Shown: positions 35,821-44,302 of the stretch, piece by piece
How the letters are laid out: each line of letters begins with the position of its first letter
Position numbering within the stretch: the first letter of the stretch is position 1
Origin: Actinomycetes bacterium
Lineage (GTDB): Bacteria; Actinomycetota; Acidimicrobiia; Acidimicrobiales; Ilumatobacteraceae
NCBI GenBank assembly: GCA_021414085.1
Contig: JAIOPC010000011.1
Location: 192,914-256,913, forward strand
DNA: 64,000 nt
Direction of reading: 5' to 3'
Made by a program: the position numbers and the translations under genes
Notes under the pieces: model-generated
Seen by the model: only the letters and a program-made list of their open reading frames with translations
Told to the model about the DNA's origin: nothing
Databases searched by the model: none

Positions 35821-35843
35821 TACCACGATTCCGTGGTACTTTT
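35820..35843. promoter_or_regulatory. Palindrome plus T-run between marR-like gene and S41-like gene
   Basis: GTACCACG-ATTC-CGTGGTAC-TTTT; matching half-site GTACCACG at 35291-35298 upstream of the marR start. Confidence 0.65.
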
Positions 35844-35848
35844 GGCGC

Positions 35849-37144
35849 ATGCTGAAACGAACCCTTACTGCGCTGGGCGTGTTGATGCTCGTTGGCTGTT
35901 CCGCCGACAGCACGGCTTCGACAGCGACGACCGACAAGGCAACGACATCAACGGCAACAACTGCAACAACGATCGCCTCGGAACCGGCCGTCGACTGGTC
36001 GGCGGATCTCGATGCGTTAGACGCGGGTGTGCGACGGATCCATCCGAACCCGTTCTGGCGGGTGAGTGAGGAGGAGTGGGATGCGCGCATCGCATCGGCG
36101 CGCGAGGTGCTGCCGACGTTGGGTCGGCATCAAGCCGAGATGGTGCTGTTCGAGCTGACGGCGCTGCTCGATGGTCACTCGGGCATCTACCCCTCCGAGA
36201 TCGGCTACCACTTCTACGCGCTGCGGCTGTACCACTTCACCGACGGCTACTTCTTGCTCGACGGCCCAGATCCGACGGCGATTGGTGGCGAGCTGGTGGC
36301 CATCAACGGGGTGCCGGTCGACGACGTCGCCGCGCTGCTCACTCCGCTGATTGCGCACGACAGCGAGAAGACGTTTGAGGTCGTCCTTCCGATGTACATG
36401 ATGATCTCGGAGATTCTCGAGGGCACGGGGATCGTCACCGATCCGACGTCGCCAGCGTTCGACATTCTGCGCGCCGATGGCACCCACGCGATCCTCAACC
36501 CGGAAACGCTTTTGTGGGATCCGTACGTCGCGGAGTTCGATGGACTTCCGGTCGGCTTGCCGCAAGCGCCCGAGCCGCTTTCGCAATCGCGTCGCAACGA
36601 GCCGTTTTGGTGGACGATGGTCGACGACGTGTTGTACTTCCAATACAACAACGTGGTGAGCGGCGAGGGTGACAACACCATGGAGGCACTTGTGGCCGAA
36701 GTTCGCGAGCGGTTGGCAGTCGGCGGTGTGCGGCGAGTGGTCGTGGATATCCGGCATAACAATGGCGGTGATCGTCGCTGGTACGTGCCGCTCAAGCAGC
36801 TGCTGCTCGACCCGCTCGTCGATCATCCGGGCGGGTTGTACATCATCATCGGACGGCAAACGTTCAGCGCTGGCGTGTTGTTCGCGACCGAACTCGACGT
36901 GCAATCGGTGTCGGCCGTGTTCGTCGGCGAGCCCACTGCCGGCAGCCCGAACCTGTACGCCGACGTGCGCCCGGTTGAGCTTCCGAGTTCGGGGATCAGG
37001 GTCAACGTGTCGTCGAGCTACTACGACTTCGCCAGCCCCGATGACCCTCGGACAGCGATCGAGCCCGACATCCCGGTCGAACTATCGAGCGCCGACTACT
37101 TCGCCGGGTTCGATCCGGTGCTGCAGGCGGCAATCGACGCCTGA
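35849..37144 (+). CDS. S41 family peptidase-like lipoprotein
   Basis: Lipobox LMLVGCSADS; VVVDIRHNNGGDRRWYVPLKQLL...YIIIGRQTFSAGVLFATEL...VFVGEPTAGSPNLYAD. Confidence 0.85.
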   Translation: MLKRTLTALGVLMLVGCSADSTASTATTDKATTSTATTATTIASEPAVDWSADLDALDAGVRRIHPNPFWRVSEEEWDARIASAREVLPTLGRHQAEMVLFELTALLDGHSGIYPSEIGYHFYALRLYHFTDGYFLLDGPDPTAIGGELVAINGVPVDDVAALLTPLIAHDSEKTFEVVLPMYMMISEILEGTGIVTDPTSPAFDILRADGTHAILNPETLLWDPYVAEFDGLPVGLPQAPEPLSQSRRNEPFWWTMVDDVLYFQYNNVVSGEGDNTMEALVAEVRERLAVGGVRRVVVDIRHNNGGDRRWYVPLKQLLLDPLVDHPGGLYIIIGRQTFSAGVLFATELDVQSVSAVFVGEPTAGSPNLYADVRPVELPSSGIRVNVSSSYYDFASPDDPRTAIEPDIPVELSSADYFAGFDPVLQAAIDA

Positions 37145-37179
37145 GTATCCGCGTCACACCCCTTTGGCATGATGCCGTT

Positions 37180-37500
37180 ATGGCCGCGAATCAATCTGCA
37201 CTCGACTTCGCGAACGCCGCACGCATTCTTGGGCGCGAGGCGCGCCAGCGCGGTTTGGTTGCCCCCAGTTATCGCTGCCCGCCGCGCATCGTCGGCGTGC
37301 AACGGTCGCTGCGTCGCTACCGCGGTGGCGCGGTGGTCGCCGTGCAGCTGAAGGCGCGGCCGTGGTTGGCGGTGCTCAGCGACATGATCGAAGGCGTGGT
37401 CGTGGTCAACTCGTTGCAGTCGCCGCACGCCGATCGCCTGCGCAGCGAGCTGTGGGAAGCCGTCGGTGGCGAGCCAGCGACATCCGTCGCCGTCGCCTAG
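37180..37500 (+). CDS. Hypothetical protein (106 aa)
   Basis: Compact ORF with good codon bias, ATG at 37180; RIVGVQRSLRRYRGGAVVAVQLKARPWLAVLSDMIEGVVVVN. Confidence 0.6.
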   Translation: MAANQSALDFANAARILGREARQRGLVAPSYRCPPRIVGVQRSLRRYRGGAVVAVQLKARPWLAVLSDMIEGVVVVNSLQSPHADRLRSELWEAVGGEPATSVAVA

Positions 37501-37512
37501 CCTGCTGCCGCG

Positions 37513-37596
37513 GCCCGGGTGGTGGAATTGGCAGACACGGGGGGCTTAAACCCCCCTCCTTGCAAGAGGGTGCGGGTTCGAGTCCCGCCCCGGGCA
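37513..37596 (+). tRNA. tRNA-Leu (anticodon TAA)
   Basis: GCCCGGG...GGGGGGCTTAAACCCCCC...variable arm...GGTTCGAGTCC...CCCGGGCA. Confidence 0.93.
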
Positions 37597-37609
37597 CCGG
37601 CGTTGCGAG

Positions 37610-37900
37610 TTACGGGTGGGCGAACGACGGTCCGTCGTCGACTTCGAACGCGAGCTCGTCGACGTAGCAGTACCACCAGTTCTCGCCCGGTTCGTAGGAC
37701 TGGATGATCGGATGGTCCGCCGATTTGAAGTGGGCGGTTGCGTGCTTGTTCGGTGAACTGTCACAGCACCCGACGTGACCACACGACATGCACATGCGTA
37801 GGTGCACCCAACGTTCGCCGATCCGCAGGCAGTCCTCACATCCGTCGCTGCTCGGCGCGACGTCGCCGACTCGGTCGAGGTGGCTACACGAGTCGCTCAT
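37610..37900 (-). CDS. UBP-type zinc finger domain protein
   Basis: CEDCLRIGERWVHLRMCMSCGHVGCCDSSPNKHATAHFKSADHPIIQSYEPGENWWYCYVDE. Confidence 0.93.
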   Translation of the reverse strand: MSDSCSHLDRVGDVAPSSDGCEDCLRIGERWVHLRMCMSCGHVGCCDSSPNKHATAHFKSADHPIIQSYEPGENWWYCYVDELAFEVDDGPSFAHP

Positions 37901-37917
37901 GACCCGAGCGTACCGTC

Positions 37918-37953
37918 GGGGGTTTCGTGCCCGTGGACGTGCACGAAACCCCC
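37918..37953. repeat. Palindromic element (GGGGGTTTCGTGCACG family), copy 2
   Basis: GGGGGTTTCGTGCCCG-TGGA-CGTGCACGAAACCCCC, arms 15/16; lies between divergently transcribed genes. Confidence 0.85.
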
Positions 37954-38045
37954 GGACAGCCGCTCACCTGCCCTACTCACCCGCTGATCGTTGTTATTCC
38001 GGATTGCGATTGCCTCCAGTCGGCTTCGGCTGCGAGCATCGGCGA

Positions 38046-38960
38046 ATGACAAAGCGCGGGTGGATGCTGTTCGTCGCGATGTCGTTCATCTGGGGCATCC
38101 CTTACCTGCTCATCCGCGTCGCGGTGCGCCAGCTCGAGCCGGCAATGGTGGTGTTCGGTCGCACATCGATTGCCGCGGTGGTGTTGCTGGTGCTCGCTCA
38201 ACGCAGCGACGCAATCCGGCCCGCGTTGCGGCACTGGCGGCCGGTGCTTGCATTCGCCATCCTCGAGATGGCGATCCCGTGGATTCTGCTGGCTAGTGCC
38301 GAGCAGCACCTCGCATCAGGCCTGACCGGCCTGATCATCGCGACGGTGCCGATTGTCGGCGCGATCACTGCGTTCCTGCTCGGTGATCGAACTGCGCTAC
38401 GGCCGGCGCGTGTCGTCGGCATCTTCATCGGCTTCGCCGGTGTCGCGTTCTTGGTGGGCAACGATCTGCGTGGCGACTCTGCGCCGCCGTGGTGGAGCAT
38501 CGCGATGGTGTTGATTGTGTGCGTCTGCTACGGCAGTGCGCCGTTCATCGTGCAACGCAAGTTGGCCGATGTGCCCTCGTACGGCGTCATCGCGTTGTCG
38601 CTTGCCACGGTCGCCGTTCTCTATGCGCCGATTGCGGGTGTGTCGCTGGCGCACAATCACCCGACCACTAAGGCGGTGTTGTCTGTGATCACGCTCGCGC
38701 TGGTGTGCACCGGGCTCGCGTTCGTTGTCTTCTTTAAGTTGCTCGACGAGGTTGGTCCGGCGCGCGCCCCATTGATCACGTTCGCCAACCCGGTGGTCGC
38801 GGTGGCGTTGGGAGCGATCCTGCTGGACGAAGACGTGACGTTGGCAACGCTCGTCGGCTTCGTACTGGTGATGACCGGATGTTGGCTAGCGACGCGTCGA
38901 TCACAGACGTCGGTAGACGCCATCGAAGACGGTGTTCCAGCTCACGCCGTCGTCGGCTGA
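38046..38960 (+). CDS. EamA/DMT family transporter
   Basis: MTKRGWMLFVAMSFIWGIPYLLIRVAVRQLEPAMVVFGRTSIAAVVL; two EamA repeats. Confidence 0.88.
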   Translation: MTKRGWMLFVAMSFIWGIPYLLIRVAVRQLEPAMVVFGRTSIAAVVLLVLAQRSDAIRPALRHWRPVLAFAILEMAIPWILLASAEQHLASGLTGLIIATVPIVGAITAFLLGDRTALRPARVVGIFIGFAGVAFLVGNDLRGDSAPPWWSIAMVLIVCVCYGSAPFIVQRKLADVPSYGVIALSLATVAVLYAPIAGVSLAHNHPTTKAVLSVITLALVCTGLAFVVFFKLLDEVGPARAPLITFANPVVAVALGAILLDEDVTLATLVGFVLVMTGCWLATRRSQTSVDAIEDGVPAHAVVG

Positions 38961-39329
38961 CTGCTGCCAGTGCTGACGCACCGAGCCGTCCAGATACGGT
39001 GTCCAGGTAATGCGTTCGATCTTGCCGCGCTCGACTTCGCCCGCCATCACCATGGCACCGTCGATCAGGTTGCCATACAGGTCGAGAACTAAGCCGGTCG
39101 TGTCCATCCAACACTGATGCCAGCGCCGACCGGTGTGGTCGTAGCCGTTCAGGCTCGTGCCGCTGAACGTCGCCTTGACTGTCGAGTAGTTCTCGATCAG
39201 CACGTGTCCGCCGCAAGCCCGTTCAATGTGATTGTGGCCAATCAGCTCGTTGGTCTCCCGTAGGTGCACAGCCCAGTCGCCGACCCAGAAGTCGAAGTCC
39301 GACCGTGGTAACGGTGGTTGGTCACTCAT
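38901..39329 (-). CDS. Hypothetical protein (DUF1579-like lipocalin fold)
   Basis: SDFDFWVGDWAVHLRETNELIGHNHIERACGGHVLIENYS...GKIERITWTPYLDGSVRQHWQQSADDGVSWNTVFDGVYRR. Confidence 0.8.
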   Translation of the reverse strand: MSDQPPLPRSDFDFWVGDWAVHLRETNELIGHNHIERACGGHVLIENYSTVKATFSGTSLNGYDHTGRRWHQCWMDTTGLVLDLYGNLIDGAMVMAGEVERGKIERITWTPYLDGSVRQHWQQSADDGVSWNTVFDGVYRRL

Positions 39330-39410
39330 GTGGCTAGACGCTACATCGGTAAGAAGGTCTTCAAATTTGGTTCTTGTCGTTTTGACTTGAACTAGGGTAG
39401 GGTAAGAGTC

Positions 39411-40172
39411 GTGGTGACTAAATCCTACAAGGCGGGCGCCCCCGAGCAGTACGACCCGTCGCAGTTCCCGGCCTTTGCGGTCACCGTCGACGTGGTGATC
39501 CTCACGATGTCCGACGGTGTGCTGCACATGTTGCTCGTGCGCCGCGGCGAGACTCCCTTCAAAGGAATGTGGGCGATCCCGGGCGGCTTCAAGCGCCCCA
39601 ACGAGACGCTGCACGAAGCGGCTAGGCGAGAGTTGGCGGAGGAGACCGGCGTTGATGTGCCAACGCTGCTTACCCAGTTCGGCGCCTATGGCGACCCTGA
39701 TCGCGATCCGCGCATGAACGTCGTGACCATCGGCTATCTCGCTGTGCTTCGCGAAGTCGGCGCGATTGTCGCGGGCACGGACGCAGCGGAAGCCTTGCTC
39801 GTCCCGGTGGCCGACGTGCTGCGCGGGAGACTCGACCTGGCGTTCGATCATGAGCAGATCGTGCGCGACGCAATCGAGCGCGTGCGTACGGAACTCGAGG
39901 TCACCGGGATCGCGACGGCCTTCGTTGGTCAGACGTTCACCCTGGCGGAACTGCGCGCGGTGTACGAGGGCACATGGGGAGTGCAGCTCGACGCAGCGAA
40001 CTTTCGCCGCAGTGTCGTCGCCGAGGACGGATGGGTGATCCCGACTGGGCGTCTGGCGCCACCTGGGCCATCGGGTGGCCGGCCAGCCGAGCTCTATCGC
40101 GCTGGGAAGGCATGGAAGCACGGCGGCCCAATCCATCGGTTGAAGTCGACAGAGAGGAAGTCACGACAATGA
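39411..40172 (+). CDS. NUDIX domain protein with C-terminal winged-helix domain (NrtR-like)
   Basis: Nudix box GGFKRPNETLHEAARRELAEETG; C-terminal FVGQTFTLAELRAVYEGTWGVQLDAANFRRSVVAEDGWVIPTG. Confidence 0.85.
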   Translation: MVTKSYKAGAPEQYDPSQFPAFAVTVDVVILTMSDGVLHMLLVRRGETPFKGMWAIPGGFKRPNETLHEAARRELAEETGVDVPTLLTQFGAYGDPDRDPRMNVVTIGYLAVLREVGAIVAGTDAAEALLVPVADVLRGRLDLAFDHEQIVRDAIERVRTELEVTGIATAFVGQTFTLAELRAVYEGTWGVQLDAANFRRSVVAEDGWVIPTGRLAPPGPSGGRPAELYRAGKAWKHGGPIHRLKSTERKSRQ

Positions 40173-41152
40173 GAGCTGTAGTTCACGACAGGTACGGATC
40201 GCCAGATGTGCTGCGACTGGAAGACGTCGCACGGCCGGTTCCAAAAGACGACGAGGTGCTGATCAAAGTCCACGCGACCACCGTCAATCGTTCCGACTGC
40301 GGTTGGCGTAGTGGCGATCCGTTCTTCTCGCGCTTCTTCACTGGGATCCGTCGACCGAAGCACAAGATTCTCGGCAGCGAGTTTGCAGGCGAGATCGCGG
40401 GCGTCGGTTCCTCGGTCACCAAGTTCGCTGTCGGCGATCGAGTCTTCGGTGCGTGCGGTTTCGGTGCCCACGCCGAGTACGTCTGCATGCGCGAGAGCCG
40501 GATGATTGCACACAAGCCAGAAGGCATGTCGTTTCAAGAGGCGGCCGCAGTGTGCGACGGAGTAGCCATCGCGGGGGCGTGCCTCAAGTCCGTCGAACTT
40601 CACGAAGGGCGCAGCATTCTCATCTACGGCGCGTCCGGCTCGATCGGTACCGCTGCCGTGCAACTAGCCCACAACACGGGCGCGCACATCACGGCTGTCT
40701 GCGACACCGAGCACGTCGAGTTGGTCAAGTCGCTTGGCGCCGACGAAGTCATCGATTACACCAAGGACGACTTCACGAAGCAAGGTCAGCAGTACGACGT
40801 TGTCTTCGACGCAGTCGGCAAGAACACCTTTCGTCGCTGCCGGCGTGCGATCGTCCGCCGTGGCACATACATCGAGACGGACCTCGGCTTCATGTGGCAC
40901 GTCCCGGCGCTCACGTTGCTCACTCGACTCACACACAAACTTGGCGGTAGGCGAGTAACCCTGCCGATTCCGAAGTACGCGCCCGAGGAGGTCGTCGTTC
41001 TGAAGCAGCTGATCGAAGCCGGGAAGTACCGAGCAGTGATCGACAGCGCGCGACCGCTGGAACAAATCGTCGAAGCGACGAAGTACGTCGAGACCGGTCA
41101 GAAGACAGGGAACCTGGTCATCACCGTCACTGAGGAGGGAACACGGCAATGA
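40169..41152 (+). CDS. NAD(P)-dependent MDR alcohol dehydrogenase/quinone oxidoreductase
   Basis: MRAVVHDRYGSPDVLRLEDVARPVPKDDEVLIKVHATTVN...ILIYGASGSIGTAAVQLA; ATGA overlap with nudix gene. Confidence 0.9.
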   Translation: MRAVVHDRYGSPDVLRLEDVARPVPKDDEVLIKVHATTVNRSDCGWRSGDPFFSRFFTGIRRPKHKILGSEFAGEIAGVGSSVTKFAVGDRVFGACGFGAHAEYVCMRESRMIAHKPEGMSFQEAAAVCDGVAIAGACLKSVELHEGRSILIYGASGSIGTAAVQLAHNTGAHITAVCDTEHVELVKSLGADEVIDYTKDDFTKQGQQYDVVFDAVGKNTFRRCRRAIVRRGTYIETDLGFMWHVPALTLLTRLTHKLGGRRVTLPIPKYAPEEVVVLKQLIEAGKYRAVIDSARPLEQIVEATKYVETGQKTGNLVITVTEEGTRQ

Positions 41153-42120
41153 AAGCGATTGTCCGCACAAAGTACGGCTCGCCAGAAGTGCTCTCGCTGG
41201 AAGAGATCGAGACGCCGACGCTCACCGATGATGGGGTGCTCGTGCGCGTACACGCCACGTCGGTGAACCCGGCCGAGTGGTACGGCATGATGGGCACGCC
41301 CCTCATCGCGCGCATGGCGTTCGGGTTGCGCAAACCGAAGACGAAGACGATGGGAGTCGACTTCGCTGGAACGGTTGCAGAGGTCGGCAAGAATGTCACG
41401 CGGTTTCACGTTGGCGACGAAGTGTTCGGCGGTCGCGACGGAGTCTTTGCCGAGTACGTAGTTGTCGGCGAGGCAAAGGCGGTCTTGCCAAAGCCGGCGA
41501 ACGTGACAATGGAGCAGGCGGGCTCCGTGGCGATCGCGGCGTTCACCGCACTGCAGGGCTTGCGCGACAAGGGCAAGCTTCAGAGCGGACAACAGGTTCT
41601 GATCAACGGCGCTTCAGGCGGTGTCGGGACATTCGCAGTACAGATCGCCAAGTGGTTAGGCGCAGAGGTGACAGCAGTGTGCAGCACGCGCAACGTCGAA
41701 CACGTGCGCGCGCTGGGTGCCGACCATGTCATCGACTACAAGCGCGACGACTTCACTCGCAGTGATCGGCGATACGACCTCATCCTCGATGTCGCTGGTA
41801 GTAGGTCATGGCGTGAGTGTCGGCGCATACTGAACAAGAAGGCCCGGCTCGTCATCGTTGGAGCACCGAAGGGGAATCGCCTTCTGGGGCCGGTGAGTCA
41901 CATGCTGAAGACGCGACTTGCTTCCGTTGGCAGCCGACGAAAGCTCGTGTTCTTCGTCGCCAAGATCCAGAAGGAGGACCTAGCGGTCTTGGCGGATCTG
42001 ATGGCGACCGGCAGTGTGACGCCAGTCATCGACCGCACGTACACGTTGGCGGATGCGGCCGACGCGATGCGTTACCTCGGTGAAGGCCACGCGCAGGGAA
42101 AGATCGTCCTGACCATCTAG
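41149..42120 (+). CDS. NAD(P)-dependent MDR alcohol dehydrogenase/quinone oxidoreductase (tandem paralog)
   Basis: MKAIVRTKYGSPEVLSLEEIETPTLTDDGVLVRVHATSVNPAEW...VLINGASGGVGTFAVQIAKWLGAEVTAV. Confidence 0.9.
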   Translation: MKAIVRTKYGSPEVLSLEEIETPTLTDDGVLVRVHATSVNPAEWYGMMGTPLIARMAFGLRKPKTKTMGVDFAGTVAEVGKNVTRFHVGDEVFGGRDGVFAEYVVVGEAKAVLPKPANVTMEQAGSVAIAAFTALQGLRDKGKLQSGQQVLINGASGGVGTFAVQIAKWLGAEVTAVCSTRNVEHVRALGADHVIDYKRDDFTRSDRRYDLILDVAGSRSWRECRRILNKKARLVIVGAPKGNRLLGPVSHMLKTRLASVGSRRKLVFFVAKIQKEDLAVLADLMATGSVTPVIDRTYTLADAADAMRYLGEGHAQGKIVLTI

Positions 42121-42135
42121 CGGTACTGTCTGCTG

Positions 42136-42498
42136 ATGGCCGCCAAGTCCGTCGAAGATCGCGTGCGGTCAATCTGCATGGCGTTTCCAGAAGTGACCGA
42201 GAAGACGAGCCACAGTGCGCCGGCGTTCTTTGTGAAGAAGCAGTTCCTGCACCTGTGGGTCGACGGTCATCACGAAAATCAGTTCCCGCACCTGTGGTGT
42301 GCTGCCCCGGTGGGTGCGCAAGAGGAACTCATCGAAACCGAGCCGAAGCGATTCTTCCGCCCGCCGTACGTAGGGAGCCGCGGCTGGATCGGCGTGCGCC
42401 TGGACGGCAAGGTCGATTGGGGCGAGATCGCGGAGATCTGCAAGGACGCCTATCGCGTCACAGCCCCTCCAAAACTCGCCGCCCAACTCACCGTTTGA
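42136..42498 (+). CDS. MmcQ/YjbR family DNA-binding protein
   Basis: VRSICMAFPEVTEKTSHSAPAFFVKKQFLHLWVDGHHE...PPYVGSRGWIGVRLDGKVDWGEIAEICKDAYRVTAPPKLA. Confidence 0.87.
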   Translation: MAAKSVEDRVRSICMAFPEVTEKTSHSAPAFFVKKQFLHLWVDGHHENQFPHLWCAAPVGAQEELIETEPKRFFRPPYVGSRGWIGVRLDGKVDWGEIAEICKDAYRVTAPPKLAAQLTV

Positions 42499-42540
42499 AC
42501 GCTGCCGCACGCATACCGTGCGCCAGCGAACAAACGCGGG

Positions 42541-43362
42541 TTAGCCGTCGGCGCGATTGCGCCAGCGGAACGAACGCAGGCACCACACCAGTCCGACGAT
42601 GATCCAGATGCTGAGCACCAGCGCAACGCGATCGAGTTCCCAATCACCCGTGACCTCGCGTGCCTTGGCAGCGTCGGGCAAGAATGCGTAGCGCAAGCCC
42701 TGGCACATCCACTTCAACGGAAAGATTGCGGCGGCGTTCTGCAGCCAGCTGGGCACATCGCTGTACACGAAGAACACGCCGGAGATGAACTGCAGCACGA
42801 TCGCGATTGGCGACACCATTGCCGGCGCCGCCTGCCCGTTCTTGGGGACCGATGAGAATGCAATGCCGCACAGCGTGCACGCAGTGAGTCCGAGGACGAA
42901 GACCATCGCGAACACTGCCCAGTGTTTGGCGTCGACTGGCAGATTGAGATCGAAGAACAGCACGCCGGCTGTCAGCATCAGTGCCAGCGAGGCCAGTGAC
43001 ACCACCATCACCACGCCGATCTTGCCGATGAAGAATGCGCTCTTCGGCATCGGTGTTCCGCGCAAACGCTTCAACAGGCCGGCATCGCGTTCCATCGCAA
43101 TGGTGATTGCCAAGTTCTGAAAGCTTGACGTCATCAAGCTTGCACCGAGCATGCCGGCGACGAAGTAGTTCACGAACGGCGTTCCAGGAACGATCTCGTC
43201 CTGGCTGCCGAAGATTGATCCGAACAACACCAGCAGGATCAACGGAAACAACATCGTGAAGACGACGGCTTCGCGCTGGCGAAAGAAGGACTTGAGCTCG
43301 GCCCGAATTCGCGCCGAGCAGATCGCGACGTAGCTCACCGAGGAAGTCGCCACGTCACTCAC
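42541..43362 (-). CDS. ABC-2 type transporter permease
   Basis: Six TM segments; FPLILLVLFGSIFG, KRLRGTPMPKSAFFIGK, FPLKWMCQGLRYAFLP. Confidence 0.88.
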   Translation of the reverse strand: MSDVATSSVSYVAICSARIRAELKSFFRQREAVVFTMLFPLILLVLFGSIFGSQDEIVPGTPFVNYFVAGMLGASLMTSSFQNLAITIAMERDAGLLKRLRGTPMPKSAFFIGKIGVVMVVSLASLALMLTAGVLFFDLNLPVDAKHWAVFAMVFVLGLTACTLCGIAFSSVPKNGQAAPAMVSPIAIVLQFISGVFFVYSDVPSWLQNAAAIFPLKWMCQGLRYAFLPDAAKAREVTGDWELDRVALVLSIWIIVGLVWCLRSFRWRNRADG

Positions 43363-44221
43363 CGTCCGGTCCGAGCATTGCGAGGTACGTGTCTTCCAAA
43401 CTTGGTCGGGTGATCTTCAATTCCGCTAGTTCGCCGGGATTCGAACTGCTCAACTCGCGAACGACCTGTGTGGGTGTGGCCGTCTCGATCTCGACGATCC
43501 GACCATCGGTGTTGCGGTAGCTGACCTTCGCCAAGGCTTTGCCGCGACCACCGAGACCGCTGGGTGTGTCCAGTGCGATGAGAGTTCCGTGATTGATCAC
43601 GCCAACGCGATCGGCCAATGCTTCGGCCTCGTCGAGGTAGTGCGTCGTCAACAAGATAGTTGTGCCCTCGGCGCGCAGGCCTTGGATCATCGCCCAGAAA
43701 TGACGACGCGCTTCCGGGTCGAAACCGGTGGTTGGCTCATCAAGAAACAGCAGTTCGGGCCGACCGAGGATCCCCAATCCGACATCAAGACGCCGACGCA
43801 GCCCGCCCGACAGTTGGCTGCCGCGCTGGTTGGGGTAATCGCCGAGCCCAACGAGGTGCAGCACCTCGTCGATCGGTCGCGGATGCGGGTAGAACGCCGC
43901 GAACGTGGCCAACGACTCCACCACTGTTAGCTCAGTGAGATCCTTCGTCGATTGCAGGACGATGCCGATGCGAGCGCGCCACGCCGCGTCGCCCTTTTGT
44001 GGATCGACCCCCAGCACCTTCACGTCGCCGCTGTCGCGGTTGCGGTAGCCCTCGAGGATTTCGATCGTCGTGCTCTTGCCGGCGCCGTTCGGGCCGAGCA
44101 GCGCGAACACCTCCCCAAGCTCAATGCGCAGGTCAAGCCCCGCGACCGCTTGTGTCGTCGTTGACTTCCCGGCCGACTTGCCTTGATAGGTCTTGGTGAG
44201 GCCGACAATTTCGACCGCAGT
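43355..44221 (-). CDS. ABC transporter ATP-binding protein
   Basis: LLGPNGAGKSTTIEILEGYRNRDSG (Walker A), QLSGGLRRRLDVGLGILGRPELLFLDEPTTGFDPEAR; overlaps permease gene. Confidence 0.93.
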   Translation of the reverse strand, partial: TAVEIVGLTKTYQGKSAGKSTTTQAVAGLDLRIELGEVFALLGPNGAGKSTTIEILEGYRNRDSGDVKVLGVDPQKGDAAWRARIGIVLQSTKDLTELTVVESLATFAAFYPHPRPIDEVLHLVGLGDYPNQRGSQLSGGLRRRLDVGLGILGRPELLFLDEPTTGFDPEARRHFWAMIQGLRAEGTTILLTTHYLDEAEALADRVGVINHGTLIALDTPSGLGGRGKALAKVSYRNTDGRIVEIETATPTQVVRELSSSNPGELAELKITRPSLEDTYLAMLGPDGE

Positions 44222-44302
44222 CATGGGATCGATTCTGGCAGATTGCGTATACATTTTGCGAACCCTCCCATTGTGTAAATCCTCCTTACTGAAAGGACCG
44301 AC

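Noticed and set aside
36017-36904. 295-aa minus-strand ORF
   Set aside because: Antisense shadow of the S41-like lipoprotein gene; no domain-like pattern.
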